Positions 14,801-27,940 of a stretch of DNA of 64,000 nt are shown here, piece after piece. Where the stretch lies: positions 124,001-188,000 of the forward strand of contig NW_002476151.1 of NCBI RefSeq assembly GCF_000189635.1, read 5' to 3'. The notes below the pieces were generated by a model, which saw only the letters and a list, made by a program, of their open reading frames with translations, had not been told where the DNA came from and did no database searches. The position numbers were made by a program, and so were the translations under genes. Within the stretch, counting starts at the first letter, position 1. Every line of letters starts with the position of its first letter. The stretch comes from Tetrahymena thermophila SB210. Lineage: Eukaryota > Ciliophora > Oligohymenophorea > Hymenostomatida > Tetrahymenidae.

Positions 14801-17800
14801 TAGTTGTTTATATAATTCATATTTAAATCATATTAAATCAAAGTATTATTAAGAATGACATATATATTATTACCCCACTAAGTAGATAATCTGATTTAAT
14901 CAAGTTGGAATAAATAAGATTGTTATAAATTTTGGTAATCATAAGACCAAGCTGTATTCTATTTGTCTAAAATATAAGACTTATTAGTAATTTAATTTTA
15001 AAAATAATCGTCATTCATAGTTAAATAAATTGATCTGAAGTTATTCTTCGTGTTAATAGAAGTCTCGCATCTTATAAAACTAATTAATTTAAAAATATAA
15101 AATCATTTTCTGAATAAATATTTTTTACATATGATAGTAAAAATTAAAAAAAGAAATTTATTTACCTGATTTTACTAGCATCTAATAAAACAATCATGTT
15201 TTGAATTGGAAGAAATTACATCTAAGTAATAGCAGTGTCATAACCAATTAAATAGTATCCAGAGTATTTAAATGATTGTAAATCGAACGAAAACATAAAG
15301 AAATAAGAGTCTTTAGTAATAAAAAGTTGCTAAGAATCTTCATCAAGAACAACTGTGTCAATATTACCTGAATCGATTTGCTAATAACTAGAAATTGTAA
15401 AAACTTAAGTTCCATCAACTAAGCTAAATATAGCTATATTTGAATTTTTGCTAACTTGTTAATTATTCCATACAAATACATAATTTAGCTGATCAGAGAT
15501 AATTACACTTTAAAATGAAGGATTATTTGAAGAAATAGTTAATAATAGCTTAAAGCTAACCCTGTCAATTACATTTAAATTTGTTTAGTCATAAATATAT
15601 GATTTGCTTCCTTAAAATATAACTCCTTATATATCTTTGAGAAATGAATTACCATTTATGTATTGTTGCTAAAGCTAGTTTGTGTCATAAACTATTACAG
15701 TGCAATAAGAAATTTAAGAAGAGTAGCTAACATAAAGCATTAATTGTTAGTTATCAAAAAATACCTTTGAAAATGGGTTCAATTAGATATAATTTGAAGT
15801 ATTTGTATTGTAAAAATATCTATCAATACCTCCATAGTTATTTGTTGACAATATCATATATTATTAAGGAATTAAGAATATATAACCAACGTTATATACA
15901 ATTGAGCTTGGCTAGTCACTACCTGACACAATATCATTGTAAATATTTATATGGTCTTGGCATGAGTACAAGTAAGTAATATTAGGGTATTTCCATACAA
16001 AAAACTAATTTGTTCCATTGTAATAGCTTATTAAATATCCATTACTTGTATCCAAATATGCTGAAGTTGTACCTTGCTTATTTCCTCCAGTTATATTATA
16101 TTTTAAAGTATTTTTATTTAAATCAAAGATGAAAAAGTTGTAGTACATATTACTATTTGTAAATCCAATAACATTTTAGAATGCCTAATCAATAATTAAT
16201 CCATTTAGTTATTATTACTATCCAGAAGTAACTGTAATAGCTGTGTTAGAAGATAATTATAAATATTTTATATCCTATTTTTATAATATAAATAATCATC
16301 ATTAACTTTTTTTACAATTTTTTATTTATTTTTTTTTATCTGTAGAGTTTTATTAATTATAATATATGCGGAAATTTTTTTTTTAATTGTTAGGTTTAAT
16401 TAAAATTTAAAATTATTCAAAAAATGAATTTTTAAAATTTTTGTTAGGATTTAAAGCATTTAAATAAAGTTTTAAGGCAGTTAAAATTATATTTTAAGTT
16501 TAATTAAAAAAAAATTTAAGATATTTTTAGAAAGTGATATTCGTTTCGAAAAAAAAAAATCAAAATAAAACAAGTTTACTTTATCAAAATAGTATACTCT
16601 ATTTAATTCTTAAACATATTAGAACTAAGGTGAAGCAACAGTAATTTAGTTTTATAAGTAGTTGTTATTAAAGTATCCAGATTAAATATCGCCATTTTAA
16701 AATCCAATATATATTTTTTATGATTATTGAATTGCAGTTAAGCTAGTTATCTTATTTTAAAAAGATACAACCATTTGTATATCTAAGTTAGGACCAAGAG
16801 CGTATATCTAATTAAGTTATAAAAACAATTTTATTAATAAAAAAGTAAAATCGATAATTTTACCTAATTTTGAAGCTATTTGTTCATAGTATTTTAATAA
16901 AAAAAATACATTTCTGGGGAATTAGCACTAACTGCTTATCTAGATATAACACTAGAAAAGGTGAAAGATCTTTAAGCTGTGTAAGTTGTTAAGCTCCTTG
17001 TCATATAAGTTGCTTTTTAATTTGCTTAAAATATAATAAGATTCTTGCTTTAAGGTTCATATGAAATAGCAGAAGGAGTTTATACAGCTACGTTATAAAT
17101 ATAGAGAGTTTAATTCATTATATATAAGAAATTAGGTGTTATAACTATCATTTCCATTGTCTCTTAGATATAGTAAGTAGAATTAATAGGCTTTGAAATA
17201 CTTTAATTAATTCTGTTTGTTCCTGCAGGAAATAAGTCTAGTCTTAGATATTATAAGGAACTAGTTTACTGTATAATATAAATAAGATAATTACCTATTT
17301 TGGCACCATTTATTGTTGGCTAAAAATCTATCGCTCCATACAAATATGGTTAATTTATTTGTAATTTGTTGTAAATAATACTTGCTGTTGATATATTAAA
17401 AGCAGCTATTTGTTTGGCATTACATAAGGTAAGAGTCAAGTTTTTCTTTAAAAAGTGATAATTATTTAGCTTAAGAGTAGGATCAGTAAGATTATATGTA
17501 TTATTTAACCAAACAGCATCATATTAATAATTAAATAAGTATACGCGATTATCATTAACATACTAAGCTATCAGTAAATTACTTTAAGCTAATTCTAATG
17601 ACTACATTTAGTATGGACAAAACGAAGAAATACTGGAGGCACAAATTGGGTGAAATTACTATAAGACGAACCTAACCTTTATTAATCCACTAAATTAATC
17701 TACAGTCTCTTACCATATGATGAAGGAACCATCTAAACTATAAGAAATAAATCTATTATTATTGGCATCACTAACAAAGCCTATTACGCTATTTGTATGT

Positions 17801-19272
17801 TCTGTTTTAGTTTGAGAAATATTTTTTTTAACTATATTTTTGAGGACAATATTTTTGGAAAAATCTATTTCCAAAAAGCTAAGTCCTTATCCAAGTAATA
17901 TTATATTTCCTAGCTATTTATTTACAATAATTTAATTAATTAGTGATTAGCTTTAAGTATTTATTTAGTTTAAATTAATTAAAAATTGATTGACTGGATT
18001 TGAGCTGTTTTAGTCAAAATCAATTATTGAATAGATCTGAAGAATTCCATTATTAAATAGTATGACTAAGTATTGGCTTGAATTTTAATTATTAATGGTT
18101 TATATTTAATCATATTTATATATATTTATTTAAAGAATTTGTGAAGAATGACTTATCGTTTAAAGCGATTAAATATACATGTTCGATGAAATGCTATCGT
18201 ATTCATTAACCTAATAAAGAATAGCTTGTGTATAAAATTCAACTAATATTATATAATTTTGGTCATCTACAATATAAAAATTAGTAATTTATTCATTTTA
18301 CTGAATTGTTAAATCATCACACTCACCTCTGTAATATGTTTGCAAGTTAAAAGAAGACTAAAATAAAATTATTAAAAAACTTGAATCTACAGACTACACT
18401 TACTAAACATTCTAATTAAAAGAACAAATTAATTAGCCTTGATATTAAGAATTATATTTGACAAGTTCCATTGTTGAATAGCTATAAAGAATTCCTGATT
18501 AATCTTGAGCATAACCAATTATATTTAGCTAGTGAACAAGTTAGTACATTGTTATATAAGCGCTTAAACTAACTGGATTATTGAAATATTATTGATATTA
18601 AAATGATCCAAAGTAAGTTGTATTTTATTGCAATAAAACAACCTAACTGTCAATATATGGTTTTGAAGGTGCATAGTAATTTAACCCAAACTTAGCTTGA
18701 TTCACTAACTTTCCTTGTTGTATATCCCATTTAATAAGATCATTGGCAGAAAGAGAAAATATATTTGTGGTTTTTTGGCTTGATTAATTATCAATATCTT
18801 AAAAATTAACTATAGATAATACTGAAGATAAATGTCCAGTTAATGTTCCTTAAAATTGGCAATCGTTGGCAGTATCAAATATTTTTATAGAATAGTCATT
18901 CTGCGCAAAGTTATTTCCTATCGTATAAAGAAAATTATCTAATTAAATAGCTTAATTGAATTAGTCGTAGTATGCTTAACCTAGAGTGCTGAGAGTAGGA
19001 CATTGAGTAAACTAAACGCAAGATTGTGATGAATCTTGATTAAAATACTGATACGGGCATACTGAAACACATGTCTAAGATTAAGGATTATAATACTATC
19101 CATATTAGCAAATTGGATTACATATATTTTAACCTGCTTAGAGCTAGTAACCCTAGATGCATTAGATGCAGTTATTCAATTGATCACATTTAGCACAATT
19201 TTAAGGACAACCTAGCTAGGACAAGCTTTTTTATATAATAATGTAAAATATAAATAGAAATAACTTTAGCAT
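8883..19272 (-). CDS. Giant Pmp-like beta-helix multi-pass membrane protein
   Basis: Function unknown; predicted surface protein of roughly 3,000 residues. The ATG at 19272 gives a signal peptide (MLKLFLFIFYIII), then a Cys-rich module (CPQNCAKCDQ...CIQC) and a propeller-like region (LTGHLSSVLSIV, LIKWDIQQG). GGAIY/GGAIR beta-helix rungs lie around 12,800-12,500, followed by an ILDLEGNPVNF module and an EGF-like Cys module at about 11,510-11,260 (CNGDESKGYCKEGNFGPLC). Several membrane segments follow between 11,250 and 10,000. The tail is Gln/Asn/Ser-rich and ends at the TGA at 8883. It is interrupted by many short introns; the best supported is 9653-9710 (58 bp), which restores frame into the tail. 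A longer one is likely at about 16275-16579. It shares module order and sequence with the neighbour at 1-8489, so the pair is a tandem duplication. The stop and overall architecture are secure; not every exon border is. Confidence 0.85.
9653..9710 (-). other. Intron in the giant membrane-protein gene
   Basis: 58-bp GT...AG intron read on the minus strand (GTAATATTAA...TTTTAATAG). Removing it joins an upstream frame ending in ...ENHQ to a downstream frame SPHSMFSQQD that stays open to the TGA at 8883. It shows the typical size and composition of introns here. Confidence 0.75.
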
Positions 19273-19843
19273 TCTCAATTTTTTTAATTTAATTAATTAG
19301 AGATTGTTTTTGCTTTTTTAATTTTTCAAAACTTCTTAATATACTGATTAATGTTAGTTAGTTGTATAGTAAGTTAAAAATTTATTAGTAAATAACCATA
19401 CTTAATTAATTTATTTACATTTATTCAGATGCCAAATATACAAAATAATTTTATTGATGTATTTAATTTACTCAACTACTAAAAATTTAAATTTATATTT
19501 TGCTAAAGAGGAGAAAAGTAATAAAGACAATAACATGTAGAATTATTTTAAATTTACACACAAAAAAAATCAGTAAGAATGATAATAAAAGTAGATCAAA
19601 ACACCCTCAAAATACACATCTAAGTAAAAAACTTAAAATCACCAGAATTTTTTGATTCCAATAAACTATCTTAAGTATTTATTTATTTAATAAGATTTTT
19701 TCAAATTAGTAAAAATACAAATTTTGGTTTATTTACACAATTTATGATATACTTTTCATAGTTTTTTGATTTATCTATATAATCAGTTGAGGCTATTTAT
19801 TTTTTAAGATTCACTGTGCCCTATTGATAAATTTCATAAATAT
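19273..19843. other. AT-rich intergenic stretch
   Basis: 5' flank of the giant membrane-protein gene. Low-complexity A/T; no RNA gene or convincing frame seen. Confidence 0.5.
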
Positions 19844-20272
19844 TCACAAGTCGTCATTTATAAATATTTTAATATTTGACAAAAATAAACAACAGAATAG
19901 AAAAAAATTGTTTTAGATGAAAATATTTTTAAAAACAATTATTTATTTATGAATTAATTTTGTTTTAATTGGCATTTGTTCTCTTTTTGCTTATAGTTAT
20001 TCTTATATTTAAATTTCCTTTATCTTTAAGATTGGGTCCTTTCTAAGTTACTGTATTAAAAAAATTAGACTTTAGCTTTTATTTTTTGTTTTTTAATGTT
20101 CAGTCTTTAGTTTTTTTTAAATAAATTTTTTTAGTTTAAGTCTGGTTAATTTATTTATTAAATTATCCTAATACTCGAGAATAAATTGTTTATTTTCTCC
20201 TTTGTTTTGTTGTAACTTAGTCTTTTTGTTAGAATCGCTAGCTCTAATAAATAAAAAAATAAATCTTTTCAT
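19844..20272 (-). CDS. Small hypothetical Lys/Gln-rich ORF, doubtful
   Basis: Not recognised. Reading TAA/TAG as Gln, an ATG at 20272 opens 142 codons to a TGA at 19844. The product is basic and helix-prone (TKLQQNKGENKQFI, LTRLKLKKFIQKKLK) and has a hydrophobic C-terminal patch (NNFFLFCCLFL). GAG, GGA, GAC and CCA codons are more frequent than in the surrounding filler DNA, which favours coding. However, frames of this length can arise by chance where TGA is the only stop. There is no neighbour context. It could equally be non-coding. Confidence 0.3.
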
Positions 20273-22145
20273 ATTTTTAAGATAGAACATCGCTTTTTTA
20301 AACTATTGAAATAAGAAATTGAAAATCTGCTTTCGAAAAAATGTTACTTAGATTATATCTATCATTATAGTTAAAAAGAATTGTTCGTTTTTATTGATAA
20401 GCAAACAAAATAATATTTTATTACAACATATTTTGAAATATATTTAAAAACAAACAAGTTAAAATGGATGATTTTTTAAAAAAATTGAGACCAAGCATTT
20501 TTAATTTAACAAGTAAACCAAAATTAATTTTATTAAATTTTTTATTTTACACCGCTATAAATGTTCTTTAGAAAGATGTAACTATAAATGGGATTTATCA
20601 TACTTACCAAGTATTTTCTTCTTTTTAAATTAATTTTATAAGGTAAAAAATATTTTTAAATAATAAAAAAGAAATGTTTTTTTTAATAAGTCATATTTTA
20701 TAACTAATTAACAATTAACTCTATTTTGCTTGTTTAGATTAATTTTTATTTATATAATTTCGACTAAAAAATATTCTGAAAAACTATTAGTTAATATATC
20801 AAAGCCTTTTTTTTAAATACTTCACATCATGAAATATATTTTTAACATTTTCCTAAAATAATAAATTTAAGAATAAAAGATGTTAAAAATAAGCAAAATA
20901 TAATTTTTTATTTTATTGATAATTAAATGAAATTAATAGAGCGATTTAGTGGATAGAAATTGTGAAATCAATCAAAATTATTATAAATACAAAAATTTAT
21001 CTTTATTACATTCATCTTAAAAACAGTAAATAAATAAATAAATTTAATATTTTTTTCTTTCAGAAAAGCTAATTAATTTGCTTCAGTTTTATTTTATGTA
21101 ATGTAAATGTATGCATCTAAAAAGAAAATTTTTAATTTATTTAAATAAATATATAATTATACTGCTAAACTAAGCTTTTAATCAATGATATGAGTAATTA
21201 CTTCATTATAATAATGAGCAAAAAGTAATGAAACATTTTTTCTGATAAAATATAAATTTGTTACTCAATAAAATTTGTTCATTATATTTTATTTTAGTCA
21301 TCATACTATGAATATTTTAGCATTAAAAATATTCATAATGATTTGTAAAAAAATAGATTAAATAAATAATTACTAATTTAGCATAAAATGATATTTAGAA
21401 ATTTATTAATAAAGTTTTTATAATCTGTAAGATAAATTAATTTATTCTAATTTATAATTTAAATAAACAAGGTAAAAAACACATTACTGATGTTACATTT
21501 GATATTAATTTTAAATATTGAGTAAAAAATTTTTTGACTAAAAATCTCTAAATTTTCTAACGCAAAAAAAATTCCTAATAATAAAAAAAAAGTAATAAAT
21601 TTAGTAACAGGATATAAATAAATTTGTACTAATCTGTAAAATCAAAAAACAAACAGTTTTGATTAAAATAATTCAAAGTCATTTCATTCAACAAATTTAC
21701 TAAAATTGTTAATCGATATAAATATATTTTTTAAATTTAAATAATTTTATCATTCATTAAATATTTTAATATAATTAATTAATGTTTAGGTTTATGCAAT
21801 TAAAATCAATATATTATTAAAAAATATAACTATTATTGTTATATTTTTTAAGGTTTAATCAGAAATCCTATAAATAACACTTCTTATTAAAATCATAAAA
21901 AAGCTGACATCTTTAAAGTTAGTTGTTAAAAAACTTAAATTAATTAAATTAAACATATTTTAATAATTCATAAAATTAATAAAATATTTTTTTTATTTGC
22001 TTTAATGCAAAATTGAATGAAAGTAAATATTTTAACCTTATCACTTAAATTGCTAGAAATACGGAAATGAGTAAAATAATAACATTTTTATTCAATTTTA
22101 TTTATTTGAAATAATTATCTTTTTATTTTAATTATAGTCTTACTT
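20273..22145. other. AT-rich intergenic stretch
   Basis: About 1.9 kb of low-complexity A/T with ATTT and TAAA runs. No tRNA, no conserved-looking frame and no long repeat seen. Confidence 0.5.
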
Positions 22146-22703
22146 TCATTATTTTCCATACTCTTATTTTATTTCCTCAATCTTTTAATCTTCTTCTTAT
22201 TTTTTATTGATTTTTTTATTAATTTATACTAACTCAGACAGCTCAGGGATATACTTAGAAAAAACTACTGCTACTTTTTCTTTTGTTAATTTATCAAAGT
22301 TTATTCTACATTTTTTATAGCACTTTTCATTTGATATGAATGCCATAACCTTTCCTTATGAAGAGCTTCCTCTTTCGCATTCTTTTCTGCAATCAGTAAA
22401 TGTTTTTTATTCTTCAGCGAAATTATTATCAGTAAATTCTTTCATTTTAATTATGCAATAATTTTCAACTTCTTTCATATTTTCATACCTATGAGTTTCA
22501 CCTGATTCAAAAAAATCTAAAATCTAAACATTATTTGGATTAACTTTATACTATTTAGCAAATTCTGCATGATAATAGTTAAAACATTTCCATAAGGATC
22601 TGTTAAACTATTAGTTTATAAAAGTATTTTAGCTAATACCTATAAAAGCCAAAAATGCACTCTTATTCTTATTATCTTCTTAAGGTTTACTTTCTTCACT
22701 CAT
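22146..22703 (-). CDS. Small charged protein with twin CX3C motifs
   Basis: Single-exon gene of 185 residues, ATG at 22703 and TGA at 22146. It is soluble-looking, with no signal peptide or membrane segment. The centre has two CX3C motifs, C105-RKE-C109 and C128-YKK-C132, separated by 18 residues, with helical sequence on both sides; two further Cys lie at 40 and 83. The C-terminus is a Lys/Glu/Gln helix. Twin CX3C motifs are the hallmark of small Tim chaperones of the mitochondrial intermembrane space, which are imported and oxidised there. Those proteins are shorter (about 80-110 aa) and usually have an 11-16 residue gap, so the link is only suggestive. Alternatives are another disulphide helical-hairpin protein or a zinc-binding protein. 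The gene call is firm; the function is open. Confidence 0.78.
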
Positions 22704-23812
22704 GCTTTAATTTTGTTCCACTATTTATTTAATTAGAAAACTTCAATAGCTCATAAATTAATATCTTTTCTTTATTTCAAAAAATTTCAATTAAAATTTT
22801 CTGGAAAAGTTAATCTAAAAGTAATGTTAATATTAAATATAAATTATTTTATTATTAAATTGGAGGAATTTATTTATTAAATTTATAATAAAATTTTATA
22901 ATTATTTTTATATTTTTCTCAAAATTTTACATTTTATTATATTTTATTAATAATTTTTTAGAAAATAAACTATTAATTACAAATGATTTTAAATATAATT
23001 AAATAAAACAATTTTTGATTGAATCAAATATTTTATATTTAATAAATATTTAATAATTAATAATTTAGTTTTAAAATAAGCATGTTATGTAATAATAATT
23101 ATAACATTTAAGACTAATTATTTATTTAATATTCACCTGAATTAAATAAAATTGACTGTAAGCGTAATTTGAATAAGAAAACACAATTACAAACAGATTT
23201 TACTTTTCTAAAAATTATTAAATATTAATTATTCTTTTGAATGAATATATAAAAAAGTATTTAAAGACAATACATTGAATAAAAAAACACAAATGCAAAC
23301 AGATTTTACTTTTCTAAAAATTGATAAATATTAATTATGTCTATAAATGAATGTATGAAAAAGTATTTATAAAAGTTAAGTAAAAACCAAATAAAATCAT
23401 TTTAATAAATAAATTGAACTTGTTTATATTATTTAAAGAAAGCTCTTTAATTATTTAAGAAAATATTAAATATTTAATTATTATTTTGTGATAGAATAGA
23501 CAAAAAATAAAATTAAATTCAAATAGATTGTAAGATTATATCAAAATTAATCCATAAAAATAATTGATTTATTTTATCAAAAAAAAGCATATAAGAAACT
23601 TCATGGTTTGTTTCTTTCTATGAATTAAACAAAAGATTGATAAAATTTTAATAAAAAAAAATTGTCTTATAGATTAAAAGAATTATCAAGGAGAAATATA
23701 AATAATAAATTCTATTTAACAAAATAATAAGTGGAATCAAAGTGTTTAGCACCTAATTTAGGAATAAATTCAATTTTGATCAATATTGTTATATTAAAAA
23801 TACAATAATTAA
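22704..23812. other. AT-rich divergent intergenic region
   Basis: About 1.1 kb between divergently transcribed genes, so probably carrying two promoters. It contains two similar stretches around 23,170-23,220 and 23,285-23,345 (AAACAGATTTTACTTTTCTAA in both), a short imperfect direct repeat. Otherwise A/T filler. Confidence 0.45.
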
Positions 23813-26800
23813 ATGGATCAAGAAGTTTCAAGCCAATAGTAGTCATAAATAGAAATAGAAAATTTATAGGATTCAGATTATGAGAAAAAGCCAGAAGAAA
23901 AGAAAAAAAGGATTAAAAAAGATAAGTAAAGCTCAAATGGAGTTTAAGCTAATGGAATCCGCAATTCCAAAAAACAGATATAAACAAAAGACTCAAATCA
24001 ATTGGTATTAGCAAAAAAAAAATAACCACAAATGCTAACTACAAATGATTTCATGTAGCAATTAGGTTCGATACAAATTCCAGAGCAATTAAAGCTATTT
24101 TTTATGAGGGAATTACGGCAAACTGTGCCAGTTGTAAAAGAACTGCTTCCATCTCACAAATTTCTTTTATTTGGCGAGATACCATTGGATTTAGATTATT
24201 TTATTAATAAATTAAAAATAAGGAAAATAGATTCAAATGGAAGTATTTTTGATAAATTTAGGTCGATTGTTAGAAATATAAGATATAAGGATAGAATTGA
24301 ATTCGATTTAAACAGCTAGTATTTAGGTTTAACTGATTTTTAGTATATTATTGAAGCTTTGCGTTCAATGAATAACAACACTTCATTTTAGTTTGCCTAA
24401 AATCTGTAGGAATATTAAAATTAAGTTCGTTACATAATAGCTAGAAATGACTATTATAAAAAATATTTGCAATAATAAAATAACTCAGTGGACATAGAGC
24501 AAAGAGTTAAGTAATCTCTAAAATGTGCAGAGGACATTCTTGAATCTTTAGATGGATAAAACGAAATTTTCATTTACAATATAATTAGTAAGTAGTTTGA
24601 TGGTTTGATAACTTTAAAAAAAGGATTTTCCAAAGGACTAATAAAAAATTTAGATGTCAGTGATGATGAATTTATTAAATCTGTACAAGAAAATAAGGTT
24701 TTCAATAACTTAATTGATTAAGTAAATCACGCTAGTATAATATACTGTTAAACTAAAATGGAAGAAAACCCATATATGAGTTTGAGATAATCAGAAATAA
24801 TTAAGAGCATTCATCCTGATATATAGCATCATCACTCACACTAATTTAAAAATATATTGCGTAATCTTGTAAAAGAAGCAATAAAAAAGTAAGATGTCAT
24901 TGAATAATTTCTCCAAACGCAGTAAAGTGAAATGGCTTAAAATAATTTTTAAAATTATTTACCCAATCCTCTCCCTTCATTCTAATAATATCAAAAATTT
25001 ATCAAAAATATTAATCTCCATCCTCAAAGATTTAAATTTCCACCACATAAATAAATAGAACTATTTTAAAATATTACTTAAGTACTTACAAAAAAATAGC
25101 AGAGTAAAATAAACTTTTAACAAAATCTTTAGAAAATTACTTAAAGTAGTCCTATTCTTTAATCACAAGAAAGCAGTGGTTTACATTAGCAAGATAGTTT
25201 CGCCTAAGAAGATAACAGTTAGCCTTTTAGGAGTATTTAAATGCACTAAGAACCCTTTAATTAATAGAATTCTAGTTTGGATGACTAAAACTCTATCTTA
25301 GGATAAAGCTAATAGCTTTTCGATGAGAATAGCAAAGAAAAAATAGATGAAGAAAGTTCTTTTAATTAACAAAACGGCTTAGCTTCAAATGGATATATGA
25401 ATATTTTCAAAGATAAATTTAATTTTGGGAGTTCAGATTTTTAAGATGATAACTTATCAGTTACAAGCTAGTCTCATGGTTTACCTTTTCTTAAATCTTT
25501 GAGCTAAAGTTAGCAACTAGATATTATCTCACAAGGAGTAGTAACAAGTATGTTTAACCAATACAACGATTACTAAAATTCTCTAAAAATGTCAGTTTTG
25601 GGGAGCAATAATATTTTCGAAGACGAAAATTCTTAGTCTTTATTTTATGATAAATCCTAATTTAAATCTTTTTAAGAAGAAAATTAAAGCTTTTAAATCG
25701 AATAAGGGATGTCAAATAATTTTGAATTATTTAAAGAAAATAATTATAATCACAGTAGCAATGAATAATTTGAGAAAATTAACTTTAATCACTAAAATTC
25801 GGAATAATATTAAAGATAGAGAGATAATTATTTCTAGTAAAAGATGCATGATGAAGAGGAGTCATACTCATTTTGTAAAAGCTAATCCTAGAGTCATACA
25901 TCTCATAAAAATAATAATTCAGCTTCACCTTAGAATGGAAATAACCCATTCAGTAATATGAGTATGCATAAGTAGAGTTCTTCTGCTTCTAATGGTAGTG
26001 AGAATTCCTAAAAAGAAAATAAAATAAAAGATTTTTATGAATAATTGCTTCAATATATTGGTAACGATGAAGAAGAAGATGGGTTGTTTCCATTCCCTCA
26101 TATAAATTCAACATTTAAGGAAGATATAATAAGGGAATATGAATAGATTAGGTCAATTCTTGAGGATGGAAAATATATGTCAAATGAAGAATTTAATTAA
26201 TTCATTGAAGAAATAAAAAAATAACCTAGAATTAAGAAAAAATAATATCTTAAGCACTTAATGAAAATTCCTGATTATGTTAATTATGAAGAAAAAGAAA
26301 GAAGAAAAAAGGAAGAAAAAGAGAGAAGAAAACAGGCAGAAAAAATAAGAAGTACTTCAAACTCTAGCAACTCAAGCTTATCAAATGCCAATATAAAAAA
26401 TTTACCCTCTTAATCTCCGAAATTTGATTCAGGATAACCTTTTAAATTTATTGAATAATTCTCTTAACAATCAAAAAACAATTAGCCTCAAAATTAAGCT
26501 CATAGTACACCTTCACATGGCTAAAATTAAGATGCAAATAATAAAAGTTTTGGAAACATTTTTAACTTTAGTTCACATCAAAATCATTTTAATTAGTAAA
26601 CTTGTAAAGAAAATGACCATGCCAATTAATATGGTTAGCAAAATTAGTTTTTGCTAAATAACAACAACAGTAATAATTAAGATTTTTAGTCAAATAAATC
26701 TGACACAATTTAAGAAGAGTATAAAATTTAACAAATTCAGGAAAATAATTCAACATAAAAATATAAAAACTTATACAATAATCTATCCTCTTCTAATAAT

Positions 26801-27940
26801 TTGCACAGTTTAAATGAGTAATCGCCTATTTAAAATGTTCTTTTTCCCTTCAAGCACTAAGATATAAATCATCCTCCACATCCACCACTTCCTCATCCTC
26901 TTCAGTTTATTTAATAAATAAGGGAGTACTTTTAATAATAAAAAATTACTGATTAATCTGAGCTTTTGAAGATAATTAAAAACAATTTACAAGAAGCAGT
27001 TAATTAAGGGTAATTAAATAGTAAAATAGGGTAGTTTTTGTCTTAGGAAAATAACTTTGATAAGGCATCATATGTTATAAATTAGCTTTTGGTTGATAAA
27101 GATGCTCTTAAAAAGTTAAATAACGGGCATTTTTTCCCGCTTCCACATCATCATCATCCACACCACCACTTCCATCACCATCATCATCATTTTGAAGGTA
27201 GCAACGATAAACCAAATGGCAATAGCCAAGAAAATAATCATCATCATAATCATTTAAATTCTAATCCTCATAAAAGATAGGAATAAGTAATTAAAAAAAT
27301 ATATGAATTAAACACTAATCTCTCATTAGATAATGAAATTTAAATAAATGACTATTTAGAAGTATTTTATATAGGCAAAACAAAATTATGGAAAAACTTC
27401 TCTAAGGATTTTATTTTAAACAATTCATTTAGAGATATAGACCAAGAATTCAATACTTTAGCATAAAATTAATTATTATAAAAGTTTTATCCATAGTAGT
27501 GTAATAAAATTGAATAAGATCTAAGACAGTCTTAACAAGAATAATTTTAAAATAAAAATAGTCATAGAAGTGATAATTCTCAATCTTCTTCCCCATAATC
27601 TAAAACTTTAAATGAAGTAAACAAAGACTCAGAGAATGGAACAAAAAAAACTATTAATAAGGAGCTGCTCAAAAAAATAATAAACTAATTTAAAATGGGT
27701 CCTCCTCACCCTTTTAAAATTCTTTTAATTTTGAAAAAGTCTCTTTAGAAAATTATATATCATATACCTAAGTAATACTTGACTTAAGAGTTTTTGAAAA
27801 ACTCTCTGAAAATGATTGTCTACCAATCTTAAGGTGATGTAGAAAACTTTATTTAATGTAGATAAAGAGTTCCTATGGAAATTATAGAAAGTATGGAAAA
27901 AAAAGTTATGAAGAAATTTTGTAAAATTCCAATAATCTGA
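23813..27940 (+). CDS. Large Gln/Asn/Ser-rich protein with His run, unknown function
   Basis: Not recognised. One uninterrupted frame of 1375 codons runs from ATG 23813 to TGA 27940, with a large number of in-frame TAA/TAG codons. There is no signal peptide or membrane segment, so it is probably nuclear or cytoplasmic. The N-terminal 40 residues are Lys-rich. Residues about 85-330 look folded (QLKLFFMRELRQTVPVVKEL and onward, ending near an HPDIQHHHSHQF patch). A long Gln/Asn/Ser low-complexity middle follows, then a Glu/Lys/Arg helix near residue 825 (KERRKKEEKERRKQAEK). A run of 14 His in 16 residues starts near residue 1112 (HHHHPHHHFHHHHHHF). The last 90 residues look folded again (FKILLILKKSLQKIIYHIPK). 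Composition resembles scaffold or transcription-associated proteins with prion-like segments, but no domain is identified. It lies upstream of the four-paralogue cluster on the same strand. Confidence 0.85.
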
